Shown in pieces: positions 23,030-32,410 of a stretch of 37,473 nucleotides of DNA (its first letter is position 1; every line of letters begins with the position of its first letter). The DNA is from Flavobacteriales bacterium (lineage in GTDB: Bacteria; Bacteroidota; Bacteroidia; Flavobacteriales_E; Vicingaceae). Under the pieces are notes generated by a model. It was not told the DNA's origin. It ran no database searches and saw only the letters and a list, made by a program, of their open reading frames with translations. Both the position numbers and the translations under genes were made by a program. Location: contig JAGQZT010000044.1 of assembly GCA_020435335.1 (NCBI GenBank), positions 1 to 37,473 on the forward strand. Direction: 5' to 3'.

Positions 23030-24382
23030 TCAGGTTGTTTCCTTCTTAACCAGATCTAACGCTTCTCTAACAATTTTCTGAGTTTGAATTTTTGAGGTAC
23101 AGGAATACTCACACAGAGCGAAATCTTCAGGTGCCACTTCATACACACCGAGTTTCTCCATCAGGTCAATATCGCTTGTAACCATCGATTTCAACAAGTA
23201 AACCGGATAAATATCCATCGGAAATACTTTTTCATATTCTCCTGTTACCACAAACGCACGTTCTTCACCATTCATGTTGGTGTCCAGATCACGCTCTTTG
23301 TTTGGCGACATGAATGAAAATGCTGTTCGCGACAAACTGAATCCGTTGAATCCCAGATAAGGTAACCAACCGAAGAATCGGTCTTCCCCACCTTCTGGTA
23401 ATACGGTTAACTGATAATCGTAAAAACTCAAATGACCGTCTGCTGCAACTTGTGTTCCTGACAACGGATTGCCGCTAATGAACCGTCCGCCTTCCTCTAC
23501 GCCGTCTTTGACTAAATCCGCAACACGGGCTCCCAACACGGTCTTACAATATTTTGGTGCGTTTACTTTTGATCCACAAACAACGATTGATCTGGAAGCA
23601 TCGAATTGACCTTCTTTGAACAATCTGCCAATGGTTAAAACATCCAGGGCATTTAACACCCACACCACTTCACCTTTGTTTACCGGATCAATGTGATGAA
23701 CCTGAATGCCCACGTTCCCGGCAGGATGCGGTCCGGATATTTTATTGATCTGAACATTCTTCGCAGAAGTAAATGCTTCATCGGCATTGGCATTCCCGTT
23801 AATGTTCAAATGAACTTTTCCATCTGTTAATTTAGCCAGGGCATCCAGTCCGGCCTGCAGAACAGCACCTTGCCCGTGAACAATAAACCCGTAATCAGGT
23901 GCCAAAGGAGCCGTATCCAGTGCAGTAACATGAATCGATTTTGGGGTATCAGCCGGATTGGCAACCACATCAAACGGACGTTGACGGATAAAAGGCCAAA
24001 CACCACTGTTCAACAAGTTGGAAATCACATCCTCTCTGGACATCGAACCCGGATCACCTTGTTTGAAGGTTTCAAATTGATTAGCTCCGTCGGATTTGAT
24101 CCTGATCTCCAATACTTTTCTTTTCTCTCCGCGGTTGATTTCTACAACTTCCCCGCTAATTGGCGATGTAAATTTAACTACGTCATTATCCTTATCGTAA
24201 AACACAGTAGATCCTGCTTTTACTTTATCCCCAACTTTTACACTTAGCTTGGGTCTTAATCCGGGAAAATCAGTAGGTTTTAATACAACGTCAGTACAAG
24301 GAACAGAATCAGCGTATAATTTTTCAGCAGTACCTTTCAGCTTTATGTTAACGCCTTTACGAATTTTTACGTCCATTGACAT
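23030..24382 (-). CDS. nqrA: Na+-translocating NADH:quinone reductase subunit A
   Basis: The first gene of the operon. A soluble, cytoplasmic 450-residue subunit with no membrane helix. KIRKGVNIKLKGTAEK and DFPGLRPKLSVKVGDKVKAGS are the biotin-like barrel opening of NqrA, and GSKVNAPKYCKTVLGARVADLV and CEYSCTSKIQTQKIVREALDLV the later blocks. A second ATG lies two codons downstream; either start is plausible. A promoter matching the Bacteroidota consensus lies 24 bases upstream, and the divergent plug gene starts 140 bases away. Confidence 0.96.
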   Translation of the reverse strand: MSMDVKIRKGVNIKLKGTAEKLYADSVPCTDVVLKPTDFPGLRPKLSVKVGDKVKAGSTVFYDKDNDVVKFTSPISGEVVEINRGEKRKVLEIRIKSDGANQFETFKQGDPGSMSREDVISNLLNSGVWPFIRQRPFDVVANPADTPKSIHVTALDTAPLAPDYGFIVHGQGAVLQAGLDALAKLTDGKVHLNINGNANADEAFTSAKNVQINKISGPHPAGNVGIQVHHIDPVNKGEVVWVLNALDVLTIGRLFKEGQFDASRSIVVCGSKVNAPKYCKTVLGARVADLVKDGVEEGGRFISGNPLSGTQVAADGHLSFYDYQLTVLPEGGEDRFFGWLPYLGFNGFSLSRTAFSFMSPNKERDLDTNMNGEERAFVVTGEYEKVFPMDIYPVYLLKSMVTSDIDLMEKLGVYEVAPEDFALCEYSCTSKIQTQKIVREALDLVKKETT

Positions 24383-24405
24383 CTATTTTTTTGTGGAATA
24401 TCGGA

Positions 24406-24435
24406 CAAATTTATAAAATACTATTACTATTCAAA
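24406..24435 (-). promoter_or_regulatory. Promoter of the nqr operon
   Basis: On the minus strand TTTG (24435-24432) is followed after 18 bases by TAAATTTG (24413-24406), an exact Bacteroidota consensus at an accepted spacing, 23 bases before the nqrA ATG. Confidence 0.7.
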
Positions 24436-24496
24436 GTAAATTGGTATGATTTTTTAATAAAATAGACCAGTCCTTATTTTAATAAGTTCAAACTTG

Positions 24497-24504
24497 TAAA
24501 TTCG
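24497..24504 (+). promoter_or_regulatory. Probable -7 box of the T9SS plug gene
   Basis: TAAATTCG differs from TAnnTTTG at one base and ends 18 bases before the ATG at 24523. No clear -33 TTG. Confidence 0.35.
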
Positions 24505-24522
24505 TACATTAAATACGCTGTA

Positions 24523-25830
24523 ATGATGATGAAAAAACCCTCAATTCCGTTCCTGATTCTGGCTCTGTTATCTGGTCTTTTTTTCGCCTTCAATGATGAT
24601 GATTATGCTCTGGAAAACTACTTAAGATACGACGATTTCACTTACAACGACAGCATCAAAACAGTTCTGTTTCACAACACCAAATCCGAGCTGAGCTATC
24701 CCATCATTAACCTGAACAGCGGTGAAAAACTGTTGCTGAGTTTCGACGATCTGGGCAGAGGCTACAAAAATTACTACTATTCCCTCACCCATTGCAATGC
24801 CAACTGGACCCCTTCCAACCTCAATAAAAATGAGTACCTCGCCAGCTTTTATGAGGATGAAATCTTCAACTACAAATACTCCTCCGACACTGACGTTCCT
24901 TTTACTCATTACGAAGTGGTTTTTCCGAATGAAAACATGCAAATGACCCTTTCCGGAAATTACCTGCTCACCGTTTATGAACTCAACAAGAAAGACCGCC
25001 CTATCCTGAGTCGGCGACTCATGGTGGTTGAAAGCAACGTAGCCATATCCATGAACATTAAAAGAGCTACCGATGTAAACGAAAGCTATTTCCGGCAAGA
25101 GGTCGATTTTAAAATCGATCACGACGGATACGACATCCGCGATCCATTTAAACTGAATGTGGTTCTGATGCAAAATTACCGATGGGATAACGCCATTACA
25201 GGATTAAAACCCAAATTCATCAACGACAAAGTACTGAATTACGATTACGACAACAGTGAGAACGTTTTTGACGCCATCAACGAATTCAGGAATTTCGACA
25301 TTAAAAGCACCCAGTACCAAACCATGCGGGTAAAGTCGCTGGCATACAACCAATATAAAGGACTGGATGAAGTGTTCCTGTTAAACGATGAAGCCCGGTC
25401 TTTCAAAAAATACTACTCCGAACAAGACCTCGACGGAAACTTCATCATTAAACGCAACGGTGCTTCAGACAACGGAACTCAGGCCGATTATGTCATGGTT
25501 CACTTCACTTTACCCTACTCTCCCCCGATCCAGAACGGAAACCTGTACTTGTTCGGTAAATTCACCGACTGGAAATTTAAGGAAGAAATGAAACTCGATT
25601 ACGATACGGTGAACCAGCAGTACGTAAAAGAAGTACTCCTGAAACAAGGCTATTACAACTACCTGTATTGCTTCGTTAAGGACGGCTCAAAGAATGTAGG
25701 CGATATTGCCATGGTCGAAGGATCTCATTATGAGACCGAAAACGAATACAGCATCCTCGTTTATCACCGTGGTGTAAATGACTACTACGACAGACTCGTC
25801 GGTTTTGCAACCGCAAGAAACAGGGAGTGA
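24523..25830 (+). CDS. Type IX secretion system plug protein (DUF5103)
   Basis: A 435-residue secreted protein with signal peptide (MMMKKPSIPFLILALLSGLFFAF). The family block YYYSLTHCNANWTPSNLNKNEYLASFYEDEIFNYKYS marks DUF5103, identified structurally as the plug that closes the SprA translocon of the type IX secretion system when the pore is idle. The C-terminal part LYLFGKFTDWKF...YNYLYCFVKDG resembles an E-set or carbohydrate-binding beta-sandwich. This marks the organism as a T9SS user. It abuts the convergent TolC gene with no spacer. Confidence 0.88.
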   Translation: MMMKKPSIPFLILALLSGLFFAFNDDDYALENYLRYDDFTYNDSIKTVLFHNTKSELSYPIINLNSGEKLLLSFDDLGRGYKNYYYSLTHCNANWTPSNLNKNEYLASFYEDEIFNYKYSSDTDVPFTHYEVVFPNENMQMTLSGNYLLTVYELNKKDRPILSRRLMVVESNVAISMNIKRATDVNESYFRQEVDFKIDHDGYDIRDPFKLNVVLMQNYRWDNAITGLKPKFINDKVLNYDYDNSENVFDAINEFRNFDIKSTQYQTMRVKSLAYNQYKGLDEVFLLNDEARSFKKYYSEQDLDGNFIIKRNGASDNGTQADYVMVHFTLPYSPPIQNGNLYLFGKFTDWKFKEEMKLDYDTVNQQYVKEVLLKQGYYNYLYCFVKDGSKNVGDIAMVEGSHYETENEYSILVYHRGVNDYYDRLVGFATARNRE

Positions 25831-27180
25831 TTACTGATTGAATTCTTCTACGATTCCTCCGGTCATACGAACCAAATCCGTATGTGCCGATAAGGCATTA
25901 AAAACAGCTTCCAACTGCGTGGCAATCGTATTCAGGTAAGCCGTTTGGATATCACGAAACTCAAAAGAAGAAATGCTACCTGATTTGTACTTATCCTCTG
26001 CCAGTTTTAAGTTCAGCTCAGCAGTCTCCAGACTTTGATCTGATAAGTTCATGATGGTTAATCGTGCATTGTATAATTCATAAGCCGTAATCAGTTCATT
26101 GCTCAGAGTCAACTCCATTTCCTGGGTTGTTAAATCGCTGATTTCTTCCTGTATTTGCAGGTTTTTAAATGCCCGGTACGCTTTCCTTCCGTTGAAGATC
26201 GTAAAACTCAAAGACACATTGGCATAATATGATAACGACGTATTGCCCGAGCTGTTGATCTTGATTCCTCCCAGACCTGTACCATCAAATCCGTTGATCG
26301 AATGTGATATTCCCGTTCCGAAAGAAACAACGGGAAACAGATTGGCCTTGGCAATCCCAGCATCTTTTTTCATGATCACCTGATTGATGTACTGGTTCTT
26401 CAGAGTTTGATTGCTCGACATCATTTTTTCCTTCATCCCGTCGAGGCTTAAAACCACCTTTTCATGCGCCAGTTCATCCGTAAGCTCGTACTGCTTCTCC
26501 ACATCAACAGCCATAAGCATGTTCAGGTTACGCAAGGCATTTTTATAGGCCAGTTCCTGCATCAGAAAATTAGTGGAATCCATCAACATGGCATTCTTCA
26601 CCTGCAGCAGGTCAAAAGTGGAGGCCGTTCCCAATTCCTTTTTGGCCATCACATAATCGTACCGGTCCGAAGAAACTTTAACCACATTAGCCAGCGCCTT
26701 GAGTTTTTCCTGCTGAAGCAGAGCATTGTAATACCCTAAAATAATAGACTGAATGGTGTTTTCAACAACCACCGCTGCATTACCCTCACTTTGCTCCTGC
26801 AGCTGTTGCAGTTTGGCTTTGGTAACGTGAACCTTGAAACCGTTAAAGATCACCCAGTTCAGATCAGCGCCGAAAGAAGTCGACGTACTGGTTGAACGCC
26901 CCTGAATAAAAGAGGCCGGGTTGTTGTTCTCACTCCAGTTGATACTCTCGCTTGCCTTTGCCGTAATCGAAGGAAAAGCTCCTGCCTCCATCCAGTTATT
27001 GTTTCGTTCGGCGATCGTTGTGTTCTTTTCGGCAATCTGGATCTGGAAATTATTGCTCAACCCGAGGGTTACAGCATCCTTGAGCGACAGATTCTCTTGT
27101 GCCCTGATCTGGCTTCCAAAAAGCATTGAAGTCACCAGCAACAGGCTTATTCTGAATAGTTTCATAGCTTTATTCTTCAT
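25831..27180 (-). CDS. TolC-family outer-membrane efflux protein
   Basis: The outer-membrane channel of the efflux operon, 449 residues. Signal peptide KLFRISLLLVTSMLFGSQIRAQ, then two repeats of the OEP alpha-barrel/beta-barrel: ENLSLKDAVTLGLSNNFQIQIAEKN and a second one with NELITAYELYNARLTIMNLSDQSLETAELNLKLAEDKYKSGSISSFEFRD. It overlaps the RND pump stop by 11 bases if the first ATG is used; an alternative ATG lies five codons downstream. Its substrate range follows that of the pump and is unknown. Confidence 0.93.
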   Translation of the reverse strand: MKNKAMKLFRISLLLVTSMLFGSQIRAQENLSLKDAVTLGLSNNFQIQIAEKNTTIAERNNNWMEAGAFPSITAKASESINWSENNNPASFIQGRSTSTSTSFGADLNWVIFNGFKVHVTKAKLQQLQEQSEGNAAVVVENTIQSIILGYYNALLQQEKLKALANVVKVSSDRYDYVMAKKELGTASTFDLLQVKNAMLMDSTNFLMQELAYKNALRNLNMLMAVDVEKQYELTDELAHEKVVLSLDGMKEKMMSSNQTLKNQYINQVIMKKDAGIAKANLFPVVSFGTGISHSINGFDGTGLGGIKINSSGNTSLSYYANVSLSFTIFNGRKAYRAFKNLQIQEEISDLTTQEMELTLSNELITAYELYNARLTIMNLSDQSLETAELNLKLAEDKYKSGSISSFEFRDIQTAYLNTIATQLEAVFNALSAHTDLVRMTGGIVEEFNQ

Positions 27181-30100
27181 TTTTCCCTCCTGCTCTTTTC
27201 AGATCAATAATGGTTGGTTCCACATCCAGTTGCATTGGCTTTGCTCCGGTCCACATCCACTTGAAGAACTTACGCACGTCGTTGAAATATAATATCAGTA
27301 ACGGGAAGAACAACAGGATAAAGACTGTTCCGAATAGTACCCCGTAGGCTACGGAAATCGCCATCGGAATGAGGAACTGAGCCTGAAAACTTGGCTCCAG
27401 GATAAGCGGATACAATCCCGCAATAGTCGTAATCGAGGTTAATAAAATGGCTCTGAACCTGGATGTTCCGGCATCAATGGCCGCATCTTCGGCACACATG
27501 CCTTCTTTCAGGTTCCGGTTGTATTTATCCAAAAACACAATCGCATCATTTACCAGTACTCCCATCAGGGCTATCACTCCCCAAACACTCAACAAGGAGA
27601 ATGGCTTATGTTCAATTCCGTGCCCTAACATCGCACAAAACGGCCCTACCAAGATAATAAAGAAATACATCATACCCTGCCAAACCGAATTGAAGTTAAG
27701 GGATAAGATCAACAACATCAGCGCCACCAGAATAAGTCCGATCATTCCCATGGAACCTCCTGATTTCTCAGCGGCTTCGGCCTGACCTCTGAATTCTGTT
27801 TTTATTCCCGGGTAGCTGGACTCCAGCTTGGGGATGATGTTCTCTTTGATCTTCAGATTGATCTCGGATGTTGAAGCATAGGCATCTACCTGCGCGGCAT
27901 CCACCCGGATTTCACGTTCTCCGCCAAAGTGTTTGATGCTCACTTCTCCCCGTTCGATCTTGTAATTGACCAGTTCTTTTAACGGCAGCAACTGTCCGGT
28001 TTGTGTTTTGATCTTGATGTCATCCATCTGACCCAAGGTTTTCCGGTCGGATTCCGGGTAGCGTACCCACACCCGAACCTCTTCTGTTCCGATGATCAGT
28101 CGTTGCACCTCTTCCCCGAAAAAGCCCTGACGAAGCTGTTTGGTGATGTCCATGTGAGTCAATCCCAACAACCTGGCTTTTTCGGTCAGCTCCAGCAGAA
28201 TCTCCCGGTTTCCTTGTCCGCCGTTATCGGTAATATCTTTTAATTCCGTCATTTTGGAGAGCTCCTTTTTCAGGTAATCTTTAGCCTCTTTGATCTGCCG
28301 GTAATCATCTCCTTTAAGTGCGATTTCAACCGGTTTACCCCAGCGGTTTCCACCTCCTACCATGAATTTTTCCAGGGAAGGGTCCCGCTTGATCTTGTCT
28401 TCTACCCGTTTGGCAATATCAAAACTGGAAATAGCCGCGCCTTCCACATCAAGGCTGACCCGAACCATACCGGCATGAGTTCCACTTTCACCTAATTCTT
28501 CGGTGCCGCCGATCACGGCCGTTACATAAGTAATCAGCGTATCATTGTATTCCATCTCCAGTTCTTTCTTCACTTCCATCACTTTCTCATAGCAATACCA
28601 CATGTAATCGGTGGTTTTATCCACCGGTTCCCCTGATTTATAGGCAAATTCCACCTTAAAATCATCAAAAGGAATAGCCGGAAAGAAAGTAGACTGAATC
28701 ACTTTGGTTGCAAACAACACACTAATGATCAGGATAAACACAAACGGCAGGAAAACCAGTGTTCGCCTTAACCACTTTTTATAGATAATCGAACGGAGAA
28801 TATCCCCATATACTTTGTCCTTTACATACATGATGGAATTCTCAACAGCCAGTTTCATCCTGGAAAACAGTGTGGAACGCCCCTCTTTCTTAGTTAATTT
28901 TTTTGTCTTCAAATGCGAAGGCAGTACCAGGAAGGCTTCAAGCAGGGAGAACAGCAAACTGGCAATAACCACGAAGGCCATTTCCTTCATCTGCTCCATT
29001 CCTTCAATAAATAAAAGTACGCTGAACGCCGTTACCGTGGTCAGCACAGAAGTGAAAACCGAGGAGATCACCTCCATGGTTCCGTCCAGCGTTGCCCGGT
29101 ACGGACTCTTTCCGCGTTCGTAGTGCGCAAAAATATTTTCGGCGATCACGATTCCGTCATCCACGATAATCCCGACAACCAGGATCATCCCGAAAAGAGA
29201 GATCATATTGATGGTCATGCCGTACAGGCTACCGATCATAAACATCCCCAGGAAGGAGATCGGAATACCCGCTGCCACCCATACCGACAAACGCAGGTTC
29301 AGAAAGAGCCCTAACACGACCAAAACGAGCAATAATCCCAGAAACCCATTGTTCAGCAGCATATCGATACGCTGTTTCAGCATGTCGTAAAACTGGAACA
29401 TGATGGTCAATTGCATATCATCGTGTGTCGCATTGAATTCCTTCACATAATCCTTAACCGCATCGGAGATATTCCCCAAATCCTCATCTTCCAGTTTCAT
29501 GATGGTGATGGTCACATTTCGTTCGCCATTTACGTAGCTCTTTACCGGAGAATCGGCAAACTGTAATTTCACTTCAGCCACATCGCCCAACGTGATGATG
29601 TTTCCATTCATGTCGGTACGTAATACCAATTTTTCTATCCCATTCTCCGTATTTTGTTTGGATTTAGCCCGGATCAGGTATTCCTCCCCGTCGGTCTTTA
29701 CCGAACCGGCAGAAATATCGCGGTTGTTAAACCGAACAGCATTGGCTACTTCATCAAAGGTCATGTTGTAACGGAGCAACTGTTCTTCCTGTACTTCGAT
29801 AGAAAATTCGGTCGCCGGATAACCATCTTTCAGAATCTGGCTGATGGCATCGGTATTCAGCAGGTCGTCTTCGATGTCTTCAGCCGTTTCTTTCAGCTTC
29901 ACAATATCCACATCACCGGAAAGTGACATGAAAGAAGCCCGGCTATTCATGAAACTACGCTGTTTTACGATGGTTGGCTTTTCTGCACCATCCGGGAAAC
30001 TGTTGATCCCGTCTACTGCATTTTCCACATCGCGCAACACTTCATCCAGGTCGGCATCCTTATAGCAGACAATGCTCACCGAAGAAGAGTTTTCAGAAGA

Positions 30101-30352
30101 TGTGGAGTGGATTTCTTCAATCCCGGAGATTCCTTTTAAAGCCTGTTCGATCTTAATGGTAACCCCTTCTTCCATTTCCAGGGGAGATGCTCCGGGGTAG
30201 AACACCCCGATCCCGATACGGTTGGGGTCCTGCTCGGGGAAGAAAGATCTGTCCATGCTAACGATGGCTGTAAACCCGAAGATCAGGGTTAACACGATGA
30301 TCGCATTGGCCCAGATCGGTTGTTTGATAAAGAAGGATATCAGATTCTTCAT
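27170..30352 (-). CDS. RND-family efflux pump, inner-membrane permease
   Basis: A 1060-residue AcrB-like proton-driven pump. Two halves of six helices with large periplasmic loops are seen; helix 1 (WANAIIVLTLIFGFTAI) is followed by SMDRSFFPEQDP. The proton-relay pair lies in TM4 as VDD at 397-399 (GIIVDDGIVIAEN), and the second half has GVIALMGVLVNDAIVFLDKYN. The amino-acid pattern resembles the HAE-type drug and small-molecule exporters of Bacteroidota rather than CusA metal pumps, but this is uncertain. It lies between the 186-residue membrane protein and TolC. Confidence 0.95.
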   Translation of the reverse strand: MKNLISFFIKQPIWANAIIVLTLIFGFTAIVSMDRSFFPEQDPNRIGIGVFYPGASPLEMEEGVTIKIEQALKGISGIEEIHSTSSENSSSVSIVCYKDADLDEVLRDVENAVDGINSFPDGAEKPTIVKQRSFMNSRASFMSLSGDVDIVKLKETAEDIEDDLLNTDAISQILKDGYPATEFSIEVQEEQLLRYNMTFDEVANAVRFNNRDISAGSVKTDGEEYLIRAKSKQNTENGIEKLVLRTDMNGNIITLGDVAEVKLQFADSPVKSYVNGERNVTITIMKLEDEDLGNISDAVKDYVKEFNATHDDMQLTIMFQFYDMLKQRIDMLLNNGFLGLLLVLVVLGLFLNLRLSVWVAAGIPISFLGMFMIGSLYGMTINMISLFGMILVVGIIVDDGIVIAENIFAHYERGKSPYRATLDGTMEVISSVFTSVLTTVTAFSVLLFIEGMEQMKEMAFVVIASLLFSLLEAFLVLPSHLKTKKLTKKEGRSTLFSRMKLAVENSIMYVKDKVYGDILRSIIYKKWLRRTLVFLPFVFILIISVLFATKVIQSTFFPAIPFDDFKVEFAYKSGEPVDKTTDYMWYCYEKVMEVKKELEMEYNDTLITYVTAVIGGTEELGESGTHAGMVRVSLDVEGAAISSFDIAKRVEDKIKRDPSLEKFMVGGGNRWGKPVEIALKGDDYRQIKEAKDYLKKELSKMTELKDITDNGGQGNREILLELTEKARLLGLTHMDITKQLRQGFFGEEVQRLIIGTEEVRVWVRYPESDRKTLGQMDDIKIKTQTGQLLPLKELVNYKIERGEVSIKHFGGEREIRVDAAQVDAYASTSEINLKIKENIIPKLESSYPGIKTEFRGQAEAAEKSGGSMGMIGLILVALMLLILSLNFNSVWQGMMYFFIILVGPFCAMLGHGIEHKPFSLLSVWGVIALMGVLVNDAIVFLDKYNRNLKEGMCAEDAAIDAGTSRFRAILLTSITTIAGLYPLILEPSFQAQFLIPMAISVAYGVLFGTVFILLFFPLLILYFNDVRKFFKWMWTGAKPMQLDVEPTIIDLKRAGGKNEE

Positions 30353-30370
30353 ACAGTCAGTTCGCTTGGA

Positions 30371-30931
30371 TTAAAAATGATTTAATTGATCGGTTAACCT
30401 GGATAATGAATTGCGGTAAGTCGGATTTACTCCTGATAATCGAAACAGTACTTCTGTCTCTTCTGCATCGATTAACACCAGGTTCATTTTTTCATGCTCA
30501 TCATCTTCAACATGAAGTTGAAACTCTGCACTTCTCGGAAAATTCCGAATGGTAAGCCCACCTTTTTTCAGGTCTATCCCCTCTGCAGAAACTTCAAGTG
30601 AGATGCGACTGCTCACCAGCCGGTCAATGCCCTTTACAAACAATACAATTCCGTAACCACCGACAAAAGAATTCAGGATGGCTGCGATCAATCCCATCAA
30701 TTCAACTTCTTTCCCCAAACCTAACCTGATCCAAAACAATAAGGCGCCCAACAGAAAGAACAAAGAGAAAAAACCGAAAACAATGGCCCATTTATCCGCC
30801 CGTTTCCCTTTCTTGCTTCGTGTTACGGTTAAACGTCCCGGAATCTGGCTCAATGAAAGTCCGATCTCCTCGAGGTGTTCAATGGCCGGTGGCATTTTGA
30901 TGTCGGTATTATGCATCGTTTCCTCTTGCAT
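30371..30931 (-). CDS. Uncharacterised two-span membrane protein in the efflux operon
   Basis: A 186-residue protein. The N-terminal 48 residues are soluble and include GLSLSQIPGRLTVTRSKKGKRADK. Two hydrophobic helices follow (AIVFGFFSLFFLLGALLFWI and LMGLIAAILNSFVGGYGIVLFV), then a soluble beta-rich C-terminal domain (SLEVSAEGIDLKKGG, FQLHVEDDEHEKMNLVLID). I do not recognise the family; the tail slightly resembles a PH-like fold. It is four bases after the adaptor gene and 18 before the pump, so it belongs to the same transcript. A role as pump accessory is inference. A second ATG five codons downstream is an alternative start. Confidence 0.8.
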   Translation of the reverse strand: MQEETMHNTDIKMPPAIEHLEEIGLSLSQIPGRLTVTRSKKGKRADKWAIVFGFFSLFFLLGALLFWIRLGLGKEVELMGLIAAILNSFVGGYGIVLFVKGIDRLVSSRISLEVSAEGIDLKKGGLTIRNFPRSAEFQLHVEDDEHEKMNLVLIDAEETEVLFRLSGVNPTYRNSLSRLTDQLNHF

Positions 30932-30935
30932 CCTG

Positions 30936-32060
30936 TTATTTTAAAATGGGTGAAACTTTCATACTATCAACAGCACCGGGAATCGGTTCGATAACGACCT
31001 GCATTCCGTCTTCCAGCCCCTGAATAACCGCTGAATTCTTATTTTTCTTGATCACAACCGGTTTCTTTTTAATCAACATGCTGTCGACTACAGTGAATAC
31101 CTGACCGTCATTTAAAAATGAACGACGTGGCAGCTCATCTGCAGCTAATACTTCTCCGGCGTAGATATCCGCCTCAACGTACATTCCATTATATAACGCA
31201 TGTTTCACATCATGTTCAATGCTCAAGTACACATCTATGGATTGTGTATTCGGATTGATGTTTTGAGCAATACGGGTTACTTTCCCGTTCCAATCCATTT
31301 TTTTATCCTCACTAAATATCTTTGCGGTATTTCCCAATTTCAATAAACCGGCACTTTGCGGGTCAACCGGGATAGCAACCTCCAGAGCAACCGTTTTAAT
31401 GATCGTTGCGATAGGAGTTCCCGGATTCACAATGGTTCCGGCTTCTGCCGTAACGTCAACAACACTTCCGTTAAACGGAGCATAAACATGGTACTTCTTA
31501 ATGCGTTCTTCATCCCCTTTAATGTTAAAGTACTCTGCTAACACATTCTTAGCCGCCAAAAACGTTTTTTCTTTATTGGATTTGAATTCAGGTAACTCAG
31601 GCAATGGCTGAGCCAGATCAATTTTATCGAGGAAAACGGCCCAGGCTGCTGCATTATCCGGAAAATCGAGTTTAATATCCGGCAAGATCGTCGCAACAAT
31701 ATTGAGGAAACTGCTTTTTCTGGCTTTCAAAGCCAGTTGAGCTTCTTTATCATTTACCTTAAACAAGAGTTGTCCCTGAGAAAAGCTTTGTCCGGGTTTC
31801 AGATCAAAGCCGGTTGGAAGTAATAAGCCCTGTACTTCTGAGGATAGTGTGATGTTCTGAGCCGAAGAAACACGGCCAAATCCGTTGACATATAGCGCGA
31901 CCGTGTCATTTTTTATCGTATGTACTTTAACATACTTACTGCTGTCACCGGCCTTTACATTGTTCTGCTCGTCTCCACCGGTGCCGGTTGCCAGACGAAA
32001 CACGATTAACACAAAAACGAGCAGTGTAACCGATAGTATTATTATTTGACGCTTAGTCAT
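30936..32060 (-). CDS. RND efflux periplasmic adaptor (membrane-fusion protein, HlyD-like)
   Basis: The 374-residue adaptor bridges the pump and TolC. N-terminal membrane anchor (RQIIILSVTLLVFVLIVFRLA), then a lipoyl half-motif (GFDLKPGQSFSQGQLLFKV), a short hairpin rather than a long coiled coil (NIVATILPDIKLDFP and EYFNIKGDEERI), the second lipoyl half (YAPFNGSVVDVTAEAGTIVNPGTPIATI) and a beta-barrel domain. It is the first gene of the adaptor-186 aa-pump-TolC operon. A weak TAATATTTG box lies about 30 bases upstream. A 35-residue membrane ORF precedes it on the same strand. Confidence 0.93.
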   Translation of the reverse strand: MTKRQIIILSVTLLVFVLIVFRLATGTGGDEQNNVKAGDSSKYVKVHTIKNDTVALYVNGFGRVSSAQNITLSSEVQGLLLPTGFDLKPGQSFSQGQLLFKVNDKEAQLALKARKSSFLNIVATILPDIKLDFPDNAAAWAVFLDKIDLAQPLPELPEFKSNKEKTFLAAKNVLAEYFNIKGDEERIKKYHVYAPFNGSVVDVTAEAGTIVNPGTPIATIIKTVALEVAIPVDPQSAGLLKLGNTAKIFSEDKKMDWNGKVTRIAQNINPNTQSIDVYLSIEHDVKHALYNGMYVEADIYAGEVLAADELPRRSFLNDGQVFTVVDSMLIKKKPVVIKKNKNSAVIQGLEDGMQVVIEPIPGAVDSMKVSPILK

Positions 32061-32154
32061 AGCTTATGGATTTTAATAAGCAAATATTAGACTTAACGCC
32101 AGTACTTAAATGTATTATTACATAAATGGATTAGAAAAGTGATAAGTGGTAAAT

Positions 32155-32262
32155 CTATCTTTTCTTCTTCGCTTCATGTTTTTTACTCATGATATAAAGC
32201 ACAAAAAAAATTGCGCCCAAGACTACGGCTGTTATGATGCCGGTAATGATTCCAGTGTCCAT
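32155..32262 (-). CDS. 35-residue single-span membrane protein
   Basis: An ATG on the minus strand at 32262 opens 35 codons: DTGIITGIITAVVLGAIFF continuing VLYIM as a hydrophobic helix, then a strongly basic tail SKKHEAKKKR. This is a clean N-out/C-in single-span topology. It is too small for standard callers, and no family is known to me. It lies 94 bases upstream of the efflux adaptor on the same strand and 148 bases from divergent meaB. The coherent topology supports coding, but there is no overlap or promoter to prove translation. Confidence 0.55.
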   Translation of the reverse strand: MDTGIITGIITAVVLGAIFFVLYIMSKKHEAKKKR

Positions 32263-32320
32263 GGTATTCGGTTTTTAGGTTCGTCGACAGGTAGTTTTGA
32301 TGCCTTTGAACATCATTTTT

Positions 32321-32343
32321 CGATAAATAATTATTTTTTATCG
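32321..32343. repeat. Palindromic element in the divergent meaB/efflux intergenic region
   Basis: CGATAAA and TTTATCG (7-bp arms) flank a nine-base spacer and partly overlap the perfect 12-bp palindrome AAATAATTATTT. A further imperfect hairpin, CTAACAAC with GTTATTAG, lies 32345-32369. Both could be operators for either divergent unit. Confidence 0.4.
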
Positions 32344-32387
32344 ACTAACAACTAAAAAACTGTTATTAGTATATAACGATTGATTCT

Positions 32388-32395
32388 TAAATTTG
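32388..32395 (+). promoter_or_regulatory. -7 box of meaB
   Basis: TAAATTTG is an exact TAnnTTTG match ending 15 bases before the ATG at 32411. It covers the alternative upstream start at 32393, ruling that out. Confidence 0.5.
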
Positions 32396-32410
32396 TTACA
32401 TTTAAATCTC

